A stretch of 64,000 nucleotides of DNA from Sterolibacterium denitrificans (GCF_900174485.1 NZ_LT837803.1:434001-498000), one strand, 5' to 3'. Numbered from the stretch's first letter, positions 31,022 through 40,243 are shown. Made by a program: numbers and translations. The notes: a model not told the origin generated them from the sequence alone.

Positions 31022-31052
31022 GAGCGGAAGTCCAGGAGCCGGGGATCGGGAA

Positions 31053-32879
31053 TCAGGCGGCTTCGGTCTTGCCCGCCGTGTCGAGGCGGAACTTGACGTA
31101 GGCGCCGGGGGCGTCCTCGATGACCTTGAGTTTGCCCTTGGCCGGGTTGCGCGCGGGCACTTTCTCGTCGTTCAACGCGGTCACCCAGGCCTGCCAGTCG
31201 TTCCACCACGAACCCGGCTGCTGCTCGGTGATGTCGAACCATTCCTCGGGCGTTTCCGGCAGTTTTTTGGCATCGCTGGTCCAATAGCAATACTTGTTGG
31301 CGGCGGGCGGATTGACGATGCCGGCGATGTGGCCGGAGCCGCCGAGGACGAAGCGCACCGGGCCGGCCATGCGTCGCGCGCCCAGGTAGACGCTCTTCCA
31401 CGGCGCGATGTGGTCCTCGATGGTGGAGATGAAATAGCTCGGCGTCCTGATCTGGTTGACGTCGATCGGCACGCCCGCCAGGGTGATGCCGCCCGGTTCC
31501 TTGAGCAGGTTTTTCATGTACATGTTGCGCAGGTAGTAGCTGTGCATCCTGTACGGCATGCGCGTGGAGTCGGAGTTCCAGTAGAGCAGGTCGAAGGGGA
31601 AGGGCTGCTTGCCGAGCAGGTAGTTATTCACCACGAAGGACCAGATCAGGTCGTTGGCGCGCAGCATGTTGAAGGTGGTGGCCATCTCGGCGCCTTCGAG
31701 ATAGCCGCGTTCCTCCATTTTCTTTTCCAGGCTGGAAACCTGCTGCTCGTCGATGAATACGCCCAGTTCGCCGGGCATGGAGAAATCGATCAGGGCGACG
31801 AAATAGGTCGCCGAGGCGATGCGTTTGTCCTTGATGGTGTCGAGATAGCCGATGGTCGAGGCCAGCAGGGTGCCGCCCAGGCAATAGCCGACGAGATTCA
31901 CTTCTTTTTCGCCGGTCTGGCGGCAGACGGCTTCGAGCGCGGTGAGCGCGCCTTCGGTGAGATAGTCGTCGAAGGCTTTCTGCGCCAGCCGCTCGTCCGG
32001 ATTCACCCAGGAGATGACGAAGATCGTGTGGCCCTGCTCCAGCGCCCACTTGATGAAGGAGTTCGACGGGCGCAGGTCGAGGATGTAGTACTTGTTGATC
32101 CACGGCGGGATGATCAGCAGCGGGCGCTTGTAGACTTCCTTGGTGGCCGGCTCGAACTGGATCAGTTGCATCAGTTCGTTCTGGAAAATCACCTTGCCTG
32201 GCGTGGTACCGACGTTGCGGCCGACTTCAAAGGCTTCCGGATCGGTCATCTTGACGCGCAACTGGCCATCGCCGGCCTCGATGTCGCGCAGCAGGTTGTT
32301 GAAGCCGTTGAGCAGGTTCTGGCCGTGGCTCTTGACGGTTTCGCGCAGCACTTCCGGATTGGTGACGGCGAAGTTGGTCGGCGCGAGGGCGTCGATGAAC
32401 TGGCGGGTGAAGAAATTCACCTTCTTCTGCGAGTTTTCCGGCAGACCTTCGACGCAGCACACCGTGTCATGGATGTGGCGGGCGGTGATCAGGTAGGACT
32501 GCTTCATGAAATCGAAGAGGAAATTGTTTTCCCATTCCTCGTCGTTGAAGCGCTTGTCGCCCTTTTCCGGCGTGACGACCGGCTGGGTGTCCATGCCGGC
32601 GAAGCGCAGCATCGAATGCTGCCACAGCGAGAGGTAGTCGCGCACCAGGTTCATCTGCGCCTGGGCGAGTCTGTAGGGATTGGCCAGCAGGTTGGCCATC
32701 ATGTCCATGAAGGCCTGGGCGATGCCCAGCTCGTCGGCCGGCGAAGCCACGCCTTTCTTGACCTGGCGCTGGATGTGGTCGGTCAGCAGCTTGGAGGCGC
32801 GCTGGGCGATTTCGCCATAGATCTTGGCGACTTCCTTGGGATCGGGCAGTTCGGGCTTGGGGGCTTCGGTCTTGCTCAT
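31053..32879 (-). CDS. phaC: Class I poly(3-hydroxyalkanoate) synthase PhaC
   Basis: PhaC polymerises (R)-3-hydroxyacyl-CoA into storage polyester granules. The 608-residue length fits the class I synthases. The modified lipase box with the catalytic Cys is VGYCLGGTLLAS (around residue 330). The catalytic Asp region lies near YFISTIEDHIAPW, and the His is in GGSGHIAGIVNPP. The N-terminal region (NLLANPYRLAQAQMNLVRDY) is typical. No phaA, phaB or phasin gene is adjacent, so the rest of the pathway must be elsewhere. Confidence 0.96.
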   Translation of the reverse strand: MSKTEAPKPELPDPKEVAKIYGEIAQRASKLLTDHIQRQVKKGVASPADELGIAQAFMDMMANLLANPYRLAQAQMNLVRDYLSLWQHSMLRFAGMDTQPVVTPEKGDKRFNDEEWENNFLFDFMKQSYLITARHIHDTVCCVEGLPENSQKKVNFFTRQFIDALAPTNFAVTNPEVLRETVKSHGQNLLNGFNNLLRDIEAGDGQLRVKMTDPEAFEVGRNVGTTPGKVIFQNELMQLIQFEPATKEVYKRPLLIIPPWINKYYILDLRPSNSFIKWALEQGHTIFVISWVNPDERLAQKAFDDYLTEGALTALEAVCRQTGEKEVNLVGYCLGGTLLASTIGYLDTIKDKRIASATYFVALIDFSMPGELGVFIDEQQVSSLEKKMEERGYLEGAEMATTFNMLRANDLIWSFVVNNYLLGKQPFPFDLLYWNSDSTRMPYRMHSYYLRNMYMKNLLKEPGGITLAGVPIDVNQIRTPSYFISTIEDHIAPWKSVYLGARRMAGPVRFVLGGSGHIAGIVNPPAANKYCYWTSDAKKLPETPEEWFDITEQQPGSWWNDWQAWVTALNDEKVPARNPAKGKLKVIEDAPGAYVKFRLDTAGKTEAA

Positions 32880-32942
32880 GTCGGTCGGAACTCCGGTGTG
32901 GGGATGGTGAGGCGTGGGAAGGCGTGAGAAGGCGCTGCCGTT

Positions 32943-33956
32943 TCAGGCGGCGCGATAACGCAGCACCCGGCCATCATCCTCGGGCAGCAGGCGCTGCCGG
33001 CGGGTGAGGTAATTGATATGGGCGATCGTCTCGCCCATGGCGAACTGCAGTTGATGCGGATCCGAGATGTCGCGGTCGAACAGCGCCGGCAGCAGTTCGG
33101 CGGCGGATTTCGGCGCCGGCGTGGCGGCGGCCTTCAGCAACACCTCGCAACGCTGCGCGTGATGCCGTTGCAGTTGCGCGATGCGTTCGTGCAGGCCGCG
33201 AAAGGGTTTGCCGTGCGAAGGCAGCACCAGCGTGTCCGGTGGCAGCGGCAGGAAGCGTTCGAGCGAAACCAGATATTCCTGCAGGGCATCGTTTTCCGGC
33301 GCGGCGGCGCCGACATGGACATTGGTGGTGATGCGCGGCAGCAGCATGTCGCCGGAAATCAGCACGCGCGATTCGTCGCAGTACAGCGCCGCATGTTCCG
33401 GCGAATGGCCACTGCCGGTGATGATGCGCCAGTGGCGGCCGCCGATGAGGATGTCGTCGCCGTCGTGCAGGCGAATGAAGCTGGGCGGCATTTCCGGCAC
33501 GCCGCGCAGGAAGGCATGGCCGCGCGATTCCAGTGCGGCCAGGCGCGCTTCGTCGAGGCCGTGGCGGGCGTAGAAGGCCACCATGGCCTGATAGCCGAAA
33601 CCGTCGATCCCCGCGCGCAGCAGGTGGGCGATGGCGAATTCGCCCTGGGTGATCCACAGCCGCGCGCCGCTTTGTTGTTCCAGCCAGGCGGCCAGGCCCA
33701 GGTGATCGGGATGGCAATGGGTGACGAACTGGCGCGTCAGGCGGTATTCGCCGAGCAACTGCGTCCAGGTGTCCTTGATGGCATCCAGCGCGATGCCGGT
33801 ATCCACGGCGGCCCAGCCGTCATCGTCGGCCAGCAGCCAGAGATTGACGTGATCCAGCGCAAACGGCAGCGGCATGCGCAGCCAGCGCACGCCGGCGGCC
33901 ACTTCAAACGCGGTGCCGGCGGCAGGAAGCTGATCGTAGGGATAGTGCATGCGCAT
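32943..33956 (-). CDS. Metallo-beta-lactamase-fold hydrolase
   Basis: This ~337-residue protein has the metal-binding motif FVTHCHPDHLG (HxHxDH), a later His in TGSGHSPEHAALY, and Asp in VLISGDMLLP, so a dinuclear zinc site is likely. The additional C-terminal helical region resembles the glyoxalase II-like/LACTB2 group. The frame is open to 33992; the ATG at 33956 (MRMHYPYDQLPAAG) fits homologous starts better, but no clear Shine-Dalgarno sequence decides it. It lies upstream of phaC on the same strand. A thioester or lactone hydrolase is plausible, but the substrate is unknown. Confidence 0.88.
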   Translation of the reverse strand: MRMHYPYDQLPAAGTAFEVAAGVRWLRMPLPFALDHVNLWLLADDDGWAAVDTGIALDAIKDTWTQLLGEYRLTRQFVTHCHPDHLGLAAWLEQQSGARLWITQGEFAIAHLLRAGIDGFGYQAMVAFYARHGLDEARLAALESRGHAFLRGVPEMPPSFIRLHDGDDILIGGRHWRIITGSGHSPEHAALYCDESRVLISGDMLLPRITTNVHVGAAAPENDALQEYLVSLERFLPLPPDTLVLPSHGKPFRGLHERIAQLQRHHAQRCEVLLKAAATPAPKSAAELLPALFDRDISDPHQLQFAMGETIAHINYLTRRQRLLPEDDGRVLRYRAA

Positions 33957-34079
33957 GCAATTGACGGAGCAACGGGCGGGCGAAGGCGCCATTTTACCCG
34001 ACGCACCAGATTATTGTGCTGTGCACAAAAAAGGTGGCAGGGGAGGCGGTTGCCTGGCGGCGCGGTTACAGCAATACGG

Positions 34080-35534
34080 TTACATCAGCACGATGTCGTA
34101 CTGCTCCTGGGTGTAGCCGCTTTCGGCCTTCAGCGAGACGGGTTTGCCGATGAAGTCGGAGAGCATCGCCAGCGCCTGGGATTCTTCGTCGAGGAACAGG
34201 TCGACGACCACCGGGGCGGCCAGCACGCGGTATTCGTCGGCGGCGAACTGGCGCGCTTCGCGCAGCAGTTCGCGGAGGATTTCGTAGCAGACGGTGCGCG
34301 CGGTCTTCACTTCGCCGCGTCCGCTGCAGGTCGGGCAGGGTTCGCAGAGCACGTGGGCGAGCGATTCGCGGGTGCGTTTGCGGGTCATTTCGACCAGGCC
34401 CAGGTTGGTGAAGTCGTTGACCGTGACGCGGGTGCGGTCCAGCGTCAGTTCCTTGTTGAGTTCGGTCAGCACGGCGGCTTTGTGCTGTTCGTTCTCCATG
34501 TCGATGAAGTCGGCGATGATGATGCCGCCGAGGTTGCGCAGGCGCAGTTGGCGGGCGATGGCTTGCGCCGCTTCGAGATTGGTCTTGAAGATGGTGTCGT
34601 CGAAGTTGCGCGAGCCGACGTAGCCGCCGGTATTCACGTCGATGGTGGTCATCGCCTCGGTCTGGTCGAAGATCAGGTAGCCGCCGCTTTTCAGGTCGAC
34701 GCGCCGCGCCAGCGCCTTCTGGATTTCATCCTCGACGCCATGCAGGTCGAACAGCGGCCGGGTGCCGATGTAGTGTTCGAGCAGGCTGGCGACCTGGGGC
34801 ATGTATTCCTGCGAAAAGGCCGAGAGTTTCTGGAAGTTTTCGCGCGAGTCGATGACTACCCGGGCGGTTTCGGCAGTCACCAGATCGCGCAGCACGCGCT
34901 GTTCCAGGCGCAGGTCGTGGTGCAGCATTTCCGGCACCCGGGCGTTTTGCGAGCGGTGGAGGATTTCGGTCCACAGGCGGCGCAGGTAATGAATGTCGGC
35001 GCGCAGCTCGTCATCGCTGGCGCTGACCGCCATGGTGCGGGCGATGAAGCCGCCGCCGTTTTCTTCCGGCGCCAGGCTCTGGATGCGCGCGCGCAACTGC
35101 TCGCGTTCGGCTTCGTCCTCGATGCGCTGCGAGATGCCGATGTGCTTGTCCTGGGCGAGAAACACCAGCAGCCGCCCGGCGATCGACATCTGGGTGGTCA
35201 GGCGCGCGCCCTTGGTGCCGATCGGATCCTTCAGCACCTGCACCATCAGGTTCTGTCCTTCACCGAGTATCTTTTCGATGGGCTGCGGCGCAGCGCCGCT
35301 GCTGCGGTCGACCCAGATGTCGGCCACGTGCAGGAAAGCGGTGCGCTCCAGGCCGATGTCGACGAAGGCCGACTGCATGCCCGGCAGCACGCGCACGACG
35401 CGGCCCAGGTAGATGTTGCCGACGATGCCGAAGCTGGCGCTGCGCTCGATGTGCAGTTCCTGAACCACGCCTTGCTGCATCAGGGCGACGCGGGTTTCCT
35501 GCGGGGTGAAGTTGATGAGAAATTCTTCGCTCAT
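34080..35534 (-). CDS. rng: Ribonuclease G
   Basis: RNase G is an endoribonuclease of the RNase E/G family that matures the 5' end of 16S rRNA and turns over some mRNAs. The 484-residue protein starts MSEEFLINFTPQETRVALMQ, has the S1 domain (GNIYLGRVVRVLPGMQSAFV), the metal-binding catalytic region VDVNTGGYVGSRNFDDTIFK-like block beginning TIDVNTGGYVG, and the zinc-link CPTCSGRGEVK. It lacks the long RNase E C-terminal scaffold. The frame is open 40 codons upstream through a short tandem repeat. It follows maf, as in many proteobacteria. Confidence 0.96.
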   Translation of the reverse strand: MSEEFLINFTPQETRVALMQQGVVQELHIERSASFGIVGNIYLGRVVRVLPGMQSAFVDIGLERTAFLHVADIWVDRSSGAAPQPIEKILGEGQNLMVQVLKDPIGTKGARLTTQMSIAGRLLVFLAQDKHIGISQRIEDEAEREQLRARIQSLAPEENGGGFIARTMAVSASDDELRADIHYLRRLWTEILHRSQNARVPEMLHHDLRLEQRVLRDLVTAETARVVIDSRENFQKLSAFSQEYMPQVASLLEHYIGTRPLFDLHGVEDEIQKALARRVDLKSGGYLIFDQTEAMTTIDVNTGGYVGSRNFDDTIFKTNLEAAQAIARQLRLRNLGGIIIADFIDMENEQHKAAVLTELNKELTLDRTRVTVNDFTNLGLVEMTRKRTRESLAHVLCEPCPTCSGRGEVKTARTVCYEILRELLREARQFAADEYRVLAAPVVVDLFLDEESQALAMLSDFIGKPVSLKAESGYTQEQYDIVLM

Positions 35535-35551
35535 GGGATTCGGCTCGATGA

Positions 35552-35578
35552 TGGAATGGGTGGAATGGATGGAATGGA
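35552..35578. repeat. Three tandem copies of a 9-bp unit (TGGAATGGN)
   Basis: TGGAATGG recurs at 35552, 35561 and 35570 with an exact 9-bp period, just upstream of the rng start codon on the opposite strand. On the rng transcript this is a short run of CCATTCCA units in the 5' leader. It may be a slippage-prone tract; a function is not evident. Confidence 0.7.
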
Positions 35579-35608
35579 AAATGTTCGCCGCTCCCGGCGC
35601 GCCCGCGC

Positions 35609-36232
35609 CTAGAGCGGATGACCGCAACGGCGCAGCAGCAGCGCGGTTTCGCACAGCGGCAGGCCGACGATGCCGCTGTGCGAGCCGTGGATTTCGGCGA
35701 CGAACATGCCGGCATGACCCTGAATGGCATAGGCGCCGGCCTTGTCCAGCGGTTCGCCGGAATGGGCATAGCGGCGGATTTCTTCGCCGGCGAGGTCGCG
35801 GAAGCGCACCGTGCTGACGTTCAACACGTGCTCGATGCGCTCATGGTCGGTCGTGGCCACGGCCACGGCGGTCAGCACCCGGTGCGTGCGGCCGGACAGG
35901 CGCTGGAGGATGTCGATCGCTTCGATTGCATCGCGCGGCTTGCCGATGATTTCGCCGTCGAGATCCAGCGTCGTGTCGGCGGACAGCAACAGCCGCGCCG
36001 GCTGACGGCGCTTGCCGACGAGATGGCGGCCGTGCAGCGCCTTGGCGCGGGCGACGCGGATCACGTAGTCCGTCGGCGTTTCGCCGGGCAGCACGGCTTC
36101 GTCGACCTCCGGGTCTTCGCGCGGCGGCGCGCGAAACGCCAGCAGCTCGAAGCGCACGCCGATCTGGCGCAGCAATTCGCGCCGGCGCGGGCTGCGTGAA
36201 GCAAGATAAACGAGCGGTTCGACCGAGGTCAT
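35609..36232 (-). CDS. maf: Maf-family nucleoside triphosphate pyrophosphatase
   Basis: Maf proteins hydrolyse dTTP, UTP or modified nucleotides and affect septum formation when overproduced. The 207-residue protein begins with the signature LVYLASRSPRRRELLRQIGV and later has LLSADTTLDLDGEIIGKPRD, with the catalytic Asp, followed by LSGRTHRVLTAVAV. The GxxxxxxxYAIQGHAG-type block appears as KAGAYAIQGHAGMFVAEI. It lies between rlmH and rng on the same strand, a very common betaproteobacterial order. Confidence 0.95.
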   Translation of the reverse strand: MTSVEPLVYLASRSPRRRELLRQIGVRFELLAFRAPPREDPEVDEAVLPGETPTDYVIRVARAKALHGRHLVGKRRQPARLLLSADTTLDLDGEIIGKPRDAIEAIDILQRLSGRTHRVLTAVAVATTDHERIEHVLNVSTVRFRDLAGEEIRRYAHSGEPLDKAGAYAIQGHAGMFVAEIHGSHSGIVGLPLCETALLLRRCGHPL

Positions 36233-36313
36233 GGACGGCTGACCGGGAAATGCGGGATGCCCCGGATTATCTCATCGTCTGCGCGGAACAGGCTCTGGCC
36301 CTGACCCTAGCCC

Positions 36314-36784
36314 CTAACCTCTGTGATACGGATGTCCCTTGAGCAGGCTGCTGGCGCGGTAGAGGGCTTCGGCGAGCAGCACGCGCACCAGCGGGTGCGG
36401 CAGGGTGAGGCTGGAGAGGCGCAGCGTTTCGTCGGCTTCCTGCTTGATGTTCTCGGCCAGTCCGTCCGGGCCGCCGATGAGGATGGCCACGTCCTCGCCG
36501 CCGGCCAGCCATGCTTCCAGGCGCCGGGTGAGTCCTTGAGTGGTCAGGTCGGCGCCGCGTTCGTCGAGGATCACCTTGCGGCAGCGCGTGGGCAGCGCGG
36601 CGCGCAGGCGGGCGGCTTCGGCGGCCATCAGTGCCGCGACGGGCTTACCGCCGCTGCGCGGCTCGGGCTTGATTTCCAGCAGCGCCAGCGGCATTTCGCG
36701 CGGCATGCGGCGGGCGAAGTCATCATAGGCGGCCTGCACCCAGGCGGGCATGCGCGTGCCCACGGCGAGGATGTGGAGCTTCAC
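36314..36784 (-). CDS. rlmH: 23S rRNA (pseudouridine(1915)-N(3))-methyltransferase RlmH
   Basis: RlmH methylates pseudouridine 1915 in helix 69 of 23S rRNA on assembled ribosomes. The 156-residue SPOUT-fold protein begins [20 protein letters not shown], has the SAM-binding knot [20 protein letters not shown], and ends with [20 protein letters not shown]. All are diagnostic and the length is exactly typical. It lies 15 bp after rsfS on the same strand. Confidence 0.97.
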   Translation of the reverse strand: MKLHILAVGTRMPAWVQAAYDDFARRMPREMPLALLEIKPEPRSGGKPVAALMAAEAARLRAALPTRCRKVILDERGADLTTQGLTRRLEAWLAGGEDVAILIGGPDGLAENIKQEADETLRLSSLTLPHPLVRVLLAEALYRASSLLKGHPYHRG

Positions 36785-36799
36785 CGCGCCGCCAGGGTA

Positions 36800-37198
36800 T
36801 CAGTCGTCGTCGGCGGTGTCGGCATCGCCGGCCTCGGCTTCGGTGCTTGCCGCGGCCTTGCCGCGCTTGGGCCGGGTCCGGGTCTGCCAGAGTTCTTCCA
36901 GGTTGTAATGCTGGCGCACGGCCGGCTGCATGACATGGACGACGACGTTGTCCAGATCGACCAGCACCCATTCGCCGACTTCCTCGCCTTCCATGCCGAT
37001 GACTTCGCCGCCGGCTTCCTTGACCTTGTCATGGACGTTGCGCGCCAGCGCCTTGACCTGACGGGTCGAGTCGGCGCTGGCGATGATGATGCGGTCGAAC
37101 AACGGGCTAAGCTTGCGGGTGTTGATGACTTCGATGTCGCGCCCCTTGATGTCTTCGAGCGCGCCGACGACGATTTTCTGTAGTTTGCGTATATCCAT
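36800..37198 (-). CDS. rsfS: Ribosome silencing factor RsfS
   Basis: RsfS (YbeB, DUF143) binds L14 on the large subunit and blocks subunit joining in stationary phase. The 132-residue protein begins MDIRKLQKIVVGALEDIKGR, then FDRIIIASADSTRQVKALAR and GEWVLVDLDNVVVHVMQPAV, which are the conserved blocks. A charged C-terminal tail (RPKRGKAAASTEAEAGDADT) extends beyond the shorter enterobacterial form. It sits in the nadD-rsfS-rlmH order. Confidence 0.96.
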   Translation of the reverse strand: MDIRKLQKIVVGALEDIKGRDIEVINTRKLSPLFDRIIIASADSTRQVKALARNVHDKVKEAGGEVIGMEGEEVGEWVLVDLDNVVVHVMQPAVRQHYNLEELWQTRTRPKRGKAAASTEAEAGDADTADDD

Positions 37199-37234
37199 TG
37201 AGCGTATCTGTGTGTGGTGGCTGATGACTGATGG

Positions 37235-37897
37235 TCAGGTTGAATACAGGTGCTGGCGGAAAATATAGTCGAGCACCGGATCGGGGAGCAAATAACGGGC
37301 GCTGCGGCCCTCGGCCAGGCTGGCGCGCAGCAGCGTGGCCGAGATGTCCAGCGCGGTGATGGTAAACGGCAGGATGCCGCCGGCCGGACGACCGCCGATT
37401 TCGTTGGCATGGTTGCAGCGTCGGGCGGCGAATTCCGCCGCCAGCGCGTCGGGCAGCTTGTCCATGGTCAGCGTGCTGCCGGGCCGCGTCGCCACGGCGA
37501 TGTGGGCCAGGTCGAACAGCTCGCGCCAGCGGTGCCAATCGGCCAGGCCGAGAAAGGCATCGCTGCCCAGCAGCAGCACCAGCGCTTGCCGGGCGCCGAG
37601 TTCGCCGCGCAAACGGGTCAGCGTATCCACGCTGTAGCTTGGCGCGCGGCTGAACGCCTCGCCGGCATCCAGCGCAAAGGCCGGATTGCCGGCAATCGCC
37701 AGTTTCACCATGTCCAGCCGCTGCGCCGGCGTGCCGCGCGGCGTGTCGCGATGCGGCGGCTGGCCAGCGGGAATCCAGCGCACCTCGGCCAGTCCAAGTT
37801 GCTCGCGGGCCTGCTCGGCCAGGCGCAGATGGCCGTAGTGCACCGGATCGAAGGTGCCGCCGAGGATGCCGATCGGACCGGTCGAGGCTTCAGGCAT
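37235..37897 (-). CDS. nadD: Nicotinate-nucleotide adenylyltransferase NadD
   Basis: NadD makes nicotinic acid adenine dinucleotide in NAD synthesis. The ~220-residue protein has the nucleotidyl transferase motif PIGILGGTFDPVHYGHLRLA at its start, PPHRDTPRGTPAQRLDM, and the closing SLAEGRSARYLLPDPVLDYI block with the ISATLLRAS-type loop. The frame is open 23 codons upstream, but homology begins at the ATG at 37897, which overlaps the stop of the preceding membrane protein by eight bases. rsfS follows on the same strand. Confidence 0.96.
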   Translation of the reverse strand: MPEASTGPIGILGGTFDPVHYGHLRLAEQAREQLGLAEVRWIPAGQPPHRDTPRGTPAQRLDMVKLAIAGNPAFALDAGEAFSRAPSYSVDTLTRLRGELGARQALVLLLGSDAFLGLADWHRWRELFDLAHIAVATRPGSTLTMDKLPDALAAEFAARRCNHANEIGGRPAGGILPFTITALDISATLLRASLAEGRSARYLLPDPVLDYIFRQHLYST

Positions 37898-38759
37898 CGG
37901 TGGAAATTCTCGTGCCGCCGCTGCCATTGTCGGCGGGCGCGGCGGGCGCCGTATCGGCCGTGGCAAAGATGTCGCGATAACTGCAGTAGGTGCCGGTGGC
38001 CAGTATCGGCGCGCCGACCAGCAGCACCAGCAATTGCAGCACGCTGGAGACGAGGCTGCCGAGTGTTGCGGAAACCAGGCTGAACAGGCTCATCAGCAAT
38101 GCCGGCAGCAGCACGGCGAGCAGCGCGGCACTCACGGCATAGACGAGGAAGGCGCGCCAGTTGCGCCAGACGGCGACGAGGCTGAAGAAGGCCGATTTGA
38201 GCGGTGTTGCGCCGTGCCAGGCGGTCAGCAGCGGCGCGAACCAGAAGGTGGGGAGCACGATCAGGCCGATCACGCCCAGATGCAGGAACAGCTTGCCGAG
38301 TTCGCCGGCATCCAGGGCGATGGCTGCGCGTCCGGCTCGATCTGCCGTTTCGGTGGCTTCGGCGGCCTCGCGGACGGTGGCCAGCATGGCCGGGTCGATG
38401 CCGGGCAGCAGGCGGTCGGCGAGGACGACCACCAGCATCATGCAGAACGCCTGCAGCAGGCCCAGACGCAGCAACTGGCCGCCGCGTTCGCGCAGATTGC
38501 GCGTCAGCATCTGCGGTGCCAGTTGCCGCTGGCCATGGCGTTCGATGGCGACGCAGGCATTGGCGATCAGGGTGATGAACAGCGGCGAGGCGAGGATCAG
38601 CAACAGTGGGCCGAACGGCTGCAACTGGCTGCAGAGCAGCGCCAGGATCAGGTTGGCGAAGGTCAGCATGCTCAGCAGCGGCGCATTGCGCCGGTAGAGC
38701 AGGAAGCCGGCGGCAAGCCAGAAGGCGCCGCGCAGTGCGGGAAGGGTACGGACCTGCAT
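37890..38759 (-). CDS. BPSS1780-type integral membrane protein
   Basis: This ~289-residue protein has six or so hydrophobic segments (for example LLSMLTFANLILALLCSQ and LFLHLGVIGLIVLPTFWFAP) and matches the uncharacterised BPSS1780 family found in betaproteobacteria. The sequence ITLIANACVAIERHGQRQLA is typical of it. The ATG at 38759 is preferred over an upstream frame extension. It overlaps nadD by eight bases and so is probably translated from the same message. Its function is unknown. Confidence 0.8.
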   Translation of the reverse strand: MQVRTLPALRGAFWLAAGFLLYRRNAPLLSMLTFANLILALLCSQLQPFGPLLLILASPLFITLIANACVAIERHGQRQLAPQMLTRNLRERGGQLLRLGLLQAFCMMLVVVLADRLLPGIDPAMLATVREAAEATETADRAGRAAIALDAGELGKLFLHLGVIGLIVLPTFWFAPLLTAWHGATPLKSAFFSLVAVWRNWRAFLVYAVSAALLAVLLPALLMSLFSLVSATLGSLVSSVLQLLVLLVGAPILATGTYCSYRDIFATADTAPAAPADNGSGGTRISTDA

Positions 38760-38900
38760 ACGGCAGTCGGGCGCAGAAAAGTCGGCGCGCTCGTTCTGGC
38801 TGCGCTTCAGTTGCGGCTCGATCGGCAACTGAAGCGGGCAGCGCAGCAGTTCAGCGTGCCATGGTTCAAAAGGAAAGACGGGGAAAGGCGGCTCAAGGGT

Positions 38901-39245
38901 TCAAAAGGTGCCGATCACCCACATCGGCACGCGCAGGCCGTGACCGCCGTCGGGGCTTTCCTGGCGCGTCATGCTGCCATCGCCGTGCTCGTCGATCAGG
39001 TAATAGCTGCGGCCGTGGGGCGGAGTGACCTTGAGCATGTAGAGCTTGCCATTGACGCGGTATTCCTCGACCTGGTCCTCGCCGCGCTTGGTGATGGTGA
39101 CCTGCGGTTCGAGCGCCGGGTCGATATCGACGACGCCCGGCGGCGGGGGCGGCGGTTCCGGCAAGGGTTCCAGATCGGTCGGCAGTTGCTGCGCGGCGAC
39201 CGGCAGCGCCAGCAGCGTGGCGAATAGCAGAAATGTGTGGCGCAT
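38901..39245 (-). CDS. DUF2782 periplasmic protein
   Basis: This 114-residue protein has a signal peptide (MRHTFLLFATLLALPVAA), a proline-rich linker (PLPEPPPPPPGVVD) and the DUF2782 domain (VTITKRGEDQVEEYRVNGKL, then MLKVTPPHGRSYYLIDEHGD). The family is found next to polA in many beta- and gammaproteobacteria, as here. Its function is unknown. The frame is open 27 codons upstream, but the signal peptide and the ATG at 39245 fix the start. Confidence 0.85.
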   Translation of the reverse strand: MRHTFLLFATLLALPVAAQQLPTDLEPLPEPPPPPPGVVDIDPALEPQVTITKRGEDQVEEYRVNGKLYMLKVTPPHGRSYYLIDEHGDGSMTRQESPDGGHGLRVPMWVIGTF

Positions 39246-39329
39246 GGGGTGATGGTCCTTGGCTGGGAATGGGATGCCCGAGTCGCTTGAGTTGGCTGAG
39301 CCGCCGGGATGGGCAGATTGTATCAAAGC

Positions 39330-40100
39330 TCAAAGATTGAGCAGCAGCTCGTGTTCCTCGGGCAGACGCTCGAAGCCGCGCCGCTCGTAGTACTTGAAGA
39401 TCGCCGCGACCACTTCGGCGGGTTCGTCGATGACCTGGATCAGGTCCATGTCTTCCGGGCTGATCATGCCCTCGCTCACCAGGTGCGCGCGGAACCAGTC
39501 GAGCAGCCCGGCCCAGAATTTGCTGCCGACGAGGATCAGCGGCATGCGCGGCGTCTTGTTGGTCTGGATCAGCGTCAGGGCCTCGAGCAGTTCGTCCAGC
39601 GTGCCGAAGCCGCCCGGCGCCACCACGTAGGCCGCGGCATAGCGCACGAACATGTATTTGCGGGCGAAGAAGTGGCGGAAGGTCTGCGAAATGTCCTGAT
39701 AGGGGTTCGCCGTCTGTTCCATCGGCAACTGGATGTTCAGTCCCACGCTGGGGCTGGAGCCGGCATAGGCGCCCTTGTTGGCCGCTTCCATGATGCCGGG
39801 GCCGCCACCGGAAATCACGCTGAAGCCGGCATCGGAAAGCTGGCGGGCGATGCGTTCGGTCAGCGCGTAGTATTCGGAACCCGGCGGCGTGCGCGCGCTG
39901 CCGAAGATGCTGACCGCCGGCCGGATGGCCGCCAGGCGGTCGGTGGCCTCGACGAATTCTGACATAATGCCGAACACCCGCCAGGCCTCGCGCGAAGCAT
40001 AGGGCGCGGCGGCGGATGAGGCGGACGGTTTGGCGGGGATCCAGCTTTTACCGGCACGTGTCGGCGGAAACGGTTTCGGCGTCTTGCTCCAGGCGCTCAT
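39330..40100 (-). CDS. LOG-family protein (TIGR00730)
   Basis: This 256-residue protein has the Lonely Guy-type motifs VISGGGPGIMEAANKGAY and VVAPGGFGTLDELLEALTLI (PGGxGTxxE). The family includes cytokinin riboside 5'-monophosphate phosphoribohydrolases; in bacteria they act on nucleoside monophosphates. The N-terminal stretch EAWRVFGIMSEFVEATDRLA is conserved in the longer bacterial form, so the upstream start at 40100 is kept rather than the internal ATG. It is divergent from polA. Confidence 0.88.
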   Translation of the reverse strand: MSAWSKTPKPFPPTRAGKSWIPAKPSASSAAAPYASREAWRVFGIMSEFVEATDRLAAIRPAVSIFGSARTPPGSEYYALTERIARQLSDAGFSVISGGGPGIMEAANKGAYAGSSPSVGLNIQLPMEQTANPYQDISQTFRHFFARKYMFVRYAAAYVVAPGGFGTLDELLEALTLIQTNKTPRMPLILVGSKFWAGLLDWFRAHLVSEGMISPEDMDLIQVIDEPAEVVAAIFKYYERRGFERLPEEHELLLNL

Positions 40101-40243
40101 GGCAAAACCCTTGCGATCGCATTGCGGGGCGGCAGCGACAGGTGGCTGCGGTTCGTCAGACTCGTCAAATTTGCCGGGCTTGCCAGGCGTTCATTGCTTG
40201 CAATCAATTCGGCTCTCAATTCTCACTCCCCTTGCTCTGCGCC

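Noticed and set aside
30915-32927. A 670-codon plus-strand open frame over phaC
   Set aside because: PhaC on the minus strand is unmistakable, and this frame shows the low-quality composition of an antisense shadow.
32943-33992. RNase Z or class B beta-lactamase call for the metallo-beta-lactamase-fold protein
   Set aside because: The HxHxDH motif alone does not separate these groups; the layout fits glyoxalase II/LACTB2-like hydrolases better and there is no exported signal peptide.
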